A DNA stretch of 64,000 bases, from contig CAZAQY010000001.1 of assembly GCA_964486845.1 (NCBI GenBank), positions 1-64,000 of the forward strand, written 5' to 3'. Below the pieces are notes generated by a model. The model worked only from the letters and a program-made list of their open reading frames with translations. It was not told the DNA's origin and did no database searches. Below are positions 63,204 through 64,000 of the stretch, piece after piece. The first letter of the stretch is position 1. Every line of letters starts with the position of its first letter. The position numbers and the translations under genes are program-made. Source of the DNA: Anammoximicrobium sp964486845 (GTDB taxonomy: Bacteria; Planctomycetota; Planctomycetia; Pirellulales; Pirellulaceae).

Positions 63204-64000
63204 TCACATTTGCTTCCACTGTCCATGTACGGTTTGAACTTGGGCCGGATCATGCCAGCCAATGAGCGAGGGGGACCGCGGGTCGTGACGCCGGTAGTTT
63301 TCCGCGGCTCGCTCGAAACTGCCGGTCGCGTAGCAGTACTGGCAGCCGAACAGGCAACTGTCGTACATCCCGATGTCCCGGCTCAGGACACAGCCGCAGG
63401 CTGGCCGCTGGCTCGGATCCTTCGCCGCTGAGACATCCTTGCCAAATGCTTGCTTGATCAGTTCGTGGTCGATACACCTTCCCGGCCGGATGCCATGGCC
63501 CGTGAGATCGATTTCCTCGGCGCAACTCACGATTTCCATCTGGTTTGCTGCAGCGGTCGCCGCCAAATGCCGCATCAGGCCCGCCAAGGCTTCCGGCGCA
63601 CAGTCGATCAAGCCGGCCCCGCAATCACGCAGGGCATTCATGCGACGCTCCGTTTTCCGGTAACGATCGACAATGCTCACCACCACGCGATTTGTGAAAC
63701 CAGCCAGCTTGCGGGCAATCGCCGTGAACCTCTCCCGGTGATATTCGGCGGGCGATTTTTCGCTGAAAACGATCGGGTCATATCGCCAGACAACTCGTTC
63801 TGGGCCAAGACGCTGCGCGAGTTCCCGGAACGTTCGCAAAGTGATTTCCAGCGGCGGGACCTTGGGATCCAGTTCCCGCGGGAGTCCGAGCACTGTGAAT
63901 TGGAAATAGTAGGGGATTCCGAGTCCGTCAATCTCGGACAAGTACCGCATCAGCGGCCGAGGATTCCGCGTCCAGAACACGATCGCATCCACGTCGGACG
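63204..64000 (-). CDS. DUF1848 family protein, cut at the window edge
   Basis: At least 265 residues; the 5' end runs off the window, since the frame SDVDAIVFWTRNPRPLMRYL is open to base 64000. Conserved parts: VFWTRNP, YYFQFTVLG, RVVWRYDPI and the cysteine-rich C-terminus GCVLSRDIGMYDSCLFGCQ with CYA after it, resembling a radical-SAM-type or iron-sulfur ligand set. Function unknown for the family. It lies upstream of the dnaG promoter on the same strand. Confidence 0.8.
   Translation of the reverse strand, partial: SDVDAIVFWTRNPRPLMRYLSEIDGLGIPYYFQFTVLGLPRELDPKVPPLEITLRTFRELAQRLGPERVVWRYDPIVFSEKSPAEYHRERFTAIARKLAGFTNRVVVSIVDRYRKTERRMNALRDCGAGLIDCAPEALAGLMRHLAATAAANQMEIVSCAEEIDLTGHGIRPGRCIDHELIKQAFGKDVSAAKDPSQRPACGCVLSRDIGMYDSCLFGCQYCYATGSFERAAENYRRHDPRSPSLIGWHDPAQVQTVHGQWKQM

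Overview
The window looks like a chromosomal segment of a planctomycete, most likely of the Pirellulales type. The DNA is GC-rich. Two very large secreted proteins start with an arginine-rich segment followed by a LExRxLL-type motif and end in type I dockerin repeats, one of them behind a GEVED-type domain. These are planctomycete hallmarks. Most genes are housekeeping or metabolic, coding density is high, and no tRNA, rRNA, CRISPR, phage or IS transposase was seen.

Layout. (1) 57-4495, minus strand: a four-gene respiratory operon (tetraheme cytochrome, Tat-exported ferredoxin-like subunit, NrfD-type quinone-interacting membrane protein, octaheme cytochrome of the hydroxylamine oxidoreductase family). 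A sigma70-like promoter and a perfect FNR-type box lie upstream. (2) 4708-11008: an M48 metalloprotease, a small inverted-repeat element, a long AsmA-like envelope protein and a DUF2088/LarA-like protein. (3) 11145-33496, minus strand: a dockerin-bearing metalloprotease and a 6474-residue mosaic surface protein. The giant protein has about twelve repeats of an unnamed module, an inactivated matrixin-like domain, eight ELWK repeats, a VWA domain, a GEVED-type domain and a dockerin. (4) 34105-39282: moeA, a lipoprotein whose start is overrun by a heptad-repeat hairpin, class II fructose-bisphosphate aldolase, csrA and radC. (5) 39406-49774: an acyl-CoA/electron-transfer cluster with two divergent arms: etfB-etfA-3-hydroxyacyl-CoA dehydrogenase-large unknown protein, and alcohol dehydrogenase-fused double acyl-CoA dehydrogenase-acetoacetate decarboxylase-like protein. 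(6) 49935-55556: a cysteine-less TlpA-like protein, an amino-acid permease, small hypotheticals, a CoA-binding protein and a zinc-ribbon/STAS protein. (7) 55825-64000, minus strand: a GH127 glycosidase, a coiled-coil zinc-ribbon protein, a second heptad hairpin, the dnaG-rpoD operon with a near-consensus promoter and a strong terminator, and a DUF1848 gene cut by the window edge.

How the genes fit together. Region 1 is probably an anaerobically induced quinone-linked nitrogen-oxide respiration module. Regions 5 and 6 suggest acyl-CoA oxidation feeding electrons to ETF, with amino-acid uptake nearby. Region 3 is a surface or secretion module. The most unusual items are the giant protein with its dead protease and anonymous modules, the two inverted heptad-repeat elements, the double acyl-CoA dehydrogenase in which one half has lost its active site, and the regulated octaheme/NrfD cluster. 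All functions are read from sequence motifs alone; no database search was possible.
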